This document shows positions 61,560 to 64,000 of a stretch of DNA of 64,000 nucleotides, piece after piece. The notes beneath the pieces are model-generated. The model searched no databases and was not told where the DNA came from. It saw nothing but the letters and a program-made list of their open reading frames with translations. How positions within the stretch are numbered: the first letter of the stretch is position 1; the number at the start of each line of letters is the position of its first letter. Source of the DNA: Mytilinidion resinicola (lineage: Eukaryota > Ascomycota > Dothideomycetes > Mytilinidiales > Mytilinidiaceae); NCBI RefSeq assembly GCF_010093595.1, contig NW_022985437.1, positions 3,188,123-3,252,122 on the forward strand, written 5' to 3'. A program made the position numbers and the translations under genes.

Positions 61560-62170
61560 GAGAGATAAGACTGTAGAAGTGCATGAGATATAGGAAATCT
61601 TGGCAATTTGTGGTGTTTGTAGGGCTATTTGTCGCCGTCGGATTTATTGGCCGTGGTGCCCTGGCCGATGCGATCGAATATATCAACGAGGTTGAGCTGT
61701 CGAACGAAATTCTCGTGTTTCTGTCGAGATAGGACCTTTGTAAAGCCGTCTGCTATTATACGTTCGGATGCAATCCATTTAATTTGTACGTTGCCGGCTT
61801 ATACTTCTTAGCGTAGCCAGTGGCTGTGTATATCAACGTGCTTAAGGCTAGTAGTAAGCTTGCTGCCGGCCGTTGTAAGTAGCCGGATGGTTTGCTAGTT
61901 ATCGCACAGTATAGAAATGGCCTAGTTGCCCTCTAGGGCTAGATCTAGGTGTATAAATAGGCGTTGCCACTATATAAATTCCGACACAGCTGCCGATATA
62001 GCTGTAAGCTCTGCATTAGTAGAGGACTTCGTCACGTGCGTTTGTTTAGTGGCCTTCCAATTAACAGGGCCACTAAAAAGCTTTAGGATATATCCTTGTA
62101 AGCTTCGGTGTATAGCAACGTTGTCGGCAAAGCTGGCATCGCTGGCTCGTATAAGCATTTAATTAGTGTT
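61560..62170 (-). pseudogene. Copia polyprotein, RNase H and C-terminus
   Basis: One frame reads ASDASFADNVAIHRSLQGYI, LFSGPVNWKATKQTHVTKSS, TNAELTAISAAVSEF, then ISILCDN-stop-QTIRLLTT, KLTTSLKHVDIHSHWLR-stop-EV-stop-AGNVQIKWI, and RQKHENFVRQLNLVDIF. It is the canonical copia RNase H and tail. Each of these three stops stands where the family has Gln (CDNQQT, WLRQEVQAG), that is CAG/CAA changed to TAG/TAA. No active element. Confidence 0.9.
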
Positions 62171-64000
62171 AATTATAGAGGTAGAATACTGCAGTATATA
62201 TCCCCTTATTTAATAGAAATAGGTAAGTACTTAGTTAGTAGTATAGTAGTAAGCGGGCAATAGGTTCCTAGTAAATTCGGCTAGCTATAAAGTTATATAG
62301 GCTATATCCGGCCGTGTATTAATAGCTATATAGAGTAATAACCCTATTTTCTATTAATAGCTATAAATAGAGAATGCACTAGCTGCTGCAGCTTTATAGG
62401 AAATAAGGCTATTTATAGCTATTAGCGTATATATATAAAGGGCCTTTTTCTACCGGAATTTACCTATAATTTTATTAATATATAAATCCTAGCAAAGCTA
62501 TAGTTAGCCGGCAGCTTAGTTATAGAGTATATAAATACCTAGAAACTAAAAGGCTTCCCCTAGATCTTTTATTTTATATCGAGCTATTAGGGTATATTTA
62601 AAATTAGCTAATTTATCGCCGTGTTATAGTATATAGTATACTATAAAATTGTCTATATAGAAAAATATAATTAGGTGTTAATTAATAAATAGGTATAGCA
62701 CGCCGGGCACTTTTTTAAGCCCTAATTCCTATAGTATTTTTAATTAATTGTTTAGCTATAGTAGAAGGGAATAGCGGAGGCTATAGAGGCCTTTATTTAT
62801 ATATAGTAGGTAGCTTTTACAGCGGAAGCTATTAGGGTAGTAAATATATACTTTTTTATCTAGCTCTAGGTTTATAAAAGTTAATATAGTATTAGCCTAC
62901 TAGGTATTAAAATTAGCTATATAGATAATAGCTATATAGGCCTAAAAGGTTTTTCCGGCTAATATAGCTATATAGATATCTAGCTTTATAGGCTATTAAA
63001 AGTTGCTGTATATATATAGGCGTGCTTTATAGCGTATAAAAAAGCCGTTTTCATCGAATTTATATATAAATACCTAGGTAACCGGTATAGCTAGGGCCTT
63101 TATTTCTAGTATTTTTTTTATAGCTATAAAGCTACTATATTCTACTAAGCTATTAAGTTTTTTAATAGCGGCTGCTATAAACCTCTAGCGCTTAAAGTGC
63201 TATAGTAGCTGCTTCTAGTTTTTAAGTAGCTTTAGAAAGGATTTTTAATAGCTGCCTTTAGTAATACCTATAGTAAAAATAGTATATAAAGTAGGTAGGC
63301 GTTTATTTAGAGCTTTAGCTTATATAATTGCTATATATAAGGCTATATAGGGTTTAGCCGGCTTATAGTTATAGGTAGGCCTTAAAAAAGCTGCTATAGT
63401 AGCTACTATAAAGGCTGTTAGTAAGGCTATTAGTAAGGCTATAAACGATGCTGTAGCAGAGGCTATAGGCGATGCCGTAGTAGAGGCTGTAGGCGATACC
63501 GTAGCAGAGGTTATAGGCGATGCCGTAGGAAGACGGCTAGGTAACGGCGTAGGATTTAGCGTAGGCAAGGCAGGCTCCGAACGGCTATTGCTAGAGCAGT
63601 TATCGTTGTTTAAGCTCGGCGAGCCGGGCGGCTGCTGCTGCTGTGCGGGCGGCTGCTGCTGCTATATAGGCGGCTGCTGTTATATAGGCGGCTGCTGCTA
63701 TTACTCTATATAGGGTTATACTTTAATTTCGTTAAATAGGGGGTTATTAGAATTATTATCCTCTATTACCTAGTAGGTTTATATAATAGGCGGCTTTAAA
63801 AAGCTTTCTATATTTAGGATATACTTTACCTATTAAATTAGTAGTTATACAGCCAGATTTTCTAATAAAAGGTTATAAAATAGCGTTTCGTTAAATATAA
63901 TATCCCGTGCCCTAATAACTTTATCCTTGCTTAGCACCTATATTCTATAGATATTAGCCGATTTATAGCTAATAAAATAGCTAATAATTGCTTAGAGTAT
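62171..64000 (-). pseudogene. Copia internal region, strongly RIP-mutated
   Basis: Very TA-rich and stop-filled in all frames. At 63590-63700 a minus-strand Gln/Pro-rich spacer survives (QQQQPP units), and at 63410-63530 a Thr/Ala/Ser repeat (TASPIASATAS), both fitting the low-complexity region between integrase and reverse transcriptase. Integrase would lie beyond 64000. Confidence 0.75.
63415..63535. repeat. Short tandem repeat in copia spacer
   Basis: Units of about 24 bp resembling GAGGCTATAGGCGATGCCGTAG, four to five copies, are followed at 63620-63710 by GGCGGCTGCTGCTG-type units. Confidence 0.65.

Larger units (their letters stand above)
61326..64000 (-). mobile_element. Ty1/copia LTR retrotransposon, minus strand, RIP-damaged (5' end beyond window)
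   Basis: The 3' LTR is 61326-61541. Directly inside it, minus-strand AGTTGGGGGGTG (61542-61555) is a polypurine tract. The reverse transcriptase/RNase H end of the polyprotein follows at 61560-62170. Beyond 62170 the sequence is saturated with TA dinucleotides (TATAGCTAT words) through the window end, the mark of RIP. The insertion interrupts the RING gene; the predicted 5-bp target copy is GTATC (61321-61325). Confidence 0.88.

Noticed and set aside
62170..64000. Centromeric or mitochondrial DNA because of AT-richness
   Set aside because: Copia motifs, Gln/Pro spacer and Gln-to-stop changes show a RIP-mutated retroelement.

Overview
The window looks like an accessory, possibly subtelomeric, segment of a filamentous ascomycete genome (Pezizomycotina; Dothideomycetes is my guess, not proven). 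The evidence is short introns of 46-62 nt with GTAAGT-type donors and CTAAC-type branch sites, pieces of a non-reducing polyketide synthase, fungal-type RING proteins, and a Ty1/copia element with the nonsense pattern of repeat-induced point mutation (RIP).

Most of the DNA is not intact genes. Short decayed pieces of unrelated conserved genes lie side by side on both strands: DIB1/DIM1 U5 snRNP protein (two halves about 24 kb apart), glutamate synthase GLT1 (N-terminal, middle and C-terminal pieces at three places), RAS, a PPP-family phosphatase, a Clg1/Pcl-type cyclin, a Mit1-like chromatin remodeller, an NR-PKS (acyltransferase and starter-acyltransferase domains) and a cytochrome P450 whose two halves are in permuted order. 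A recurrent fungal family (call it IPH/REMQE, perhaps RRM-like) has at least seven decayed copies, most of them clustered at 25.4-28.9 kb.

Layout. 0-0.3 kb: end of a Fot1/Pogo DNA transposon. 0.3-3.8 kb: DIB1, IPH/REMQE and GLT1 fragments plus a degenerate minisatellite of about 87 bp. 4.9, 10.8 and 13.5 kb: three solo-LTR-like elements with perfect 5-bp target duplications. 5.8-16.3 kb: dispersed repeat copies, one intact small membrane-protein gene, and phosphatase, cyclin, RAS, remodeller and RING fragments. 16.3-20.3 kb: little recognisable. 20.8-29 kb: the IPH/REMQE cluster with GLT1, PKS and DIB1 pieces. 30-32.6 kb: an unrecognised pseudogene. 33-38.2 kb: the first gene-like island, with a three-exon small membrane-protein gene, a 36-residue coding repeat, a two-exon gene with a myristoylation-like N-terminus and a small coiled-coil gene. 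39-50 kb: mostly unreadable, with MITE-like inverted repeats at 41.5-42.2 kb. 50.7-51.8 kb: PKS and P450 remains. 52-61.3 kb: the best preserved part, with a pair of paralogous intact ORFs, a coiled-coil ORF, a spliced RING protein and a second RING gene cut off by the insertion of a RIP-damaged copia element that runs to the window end.

I see no operon-like or clustered pathway that is still functional. The main interest is the mosaic itself, the retroelement with non-TG..CA termini, and several small intact genes without recognised family.
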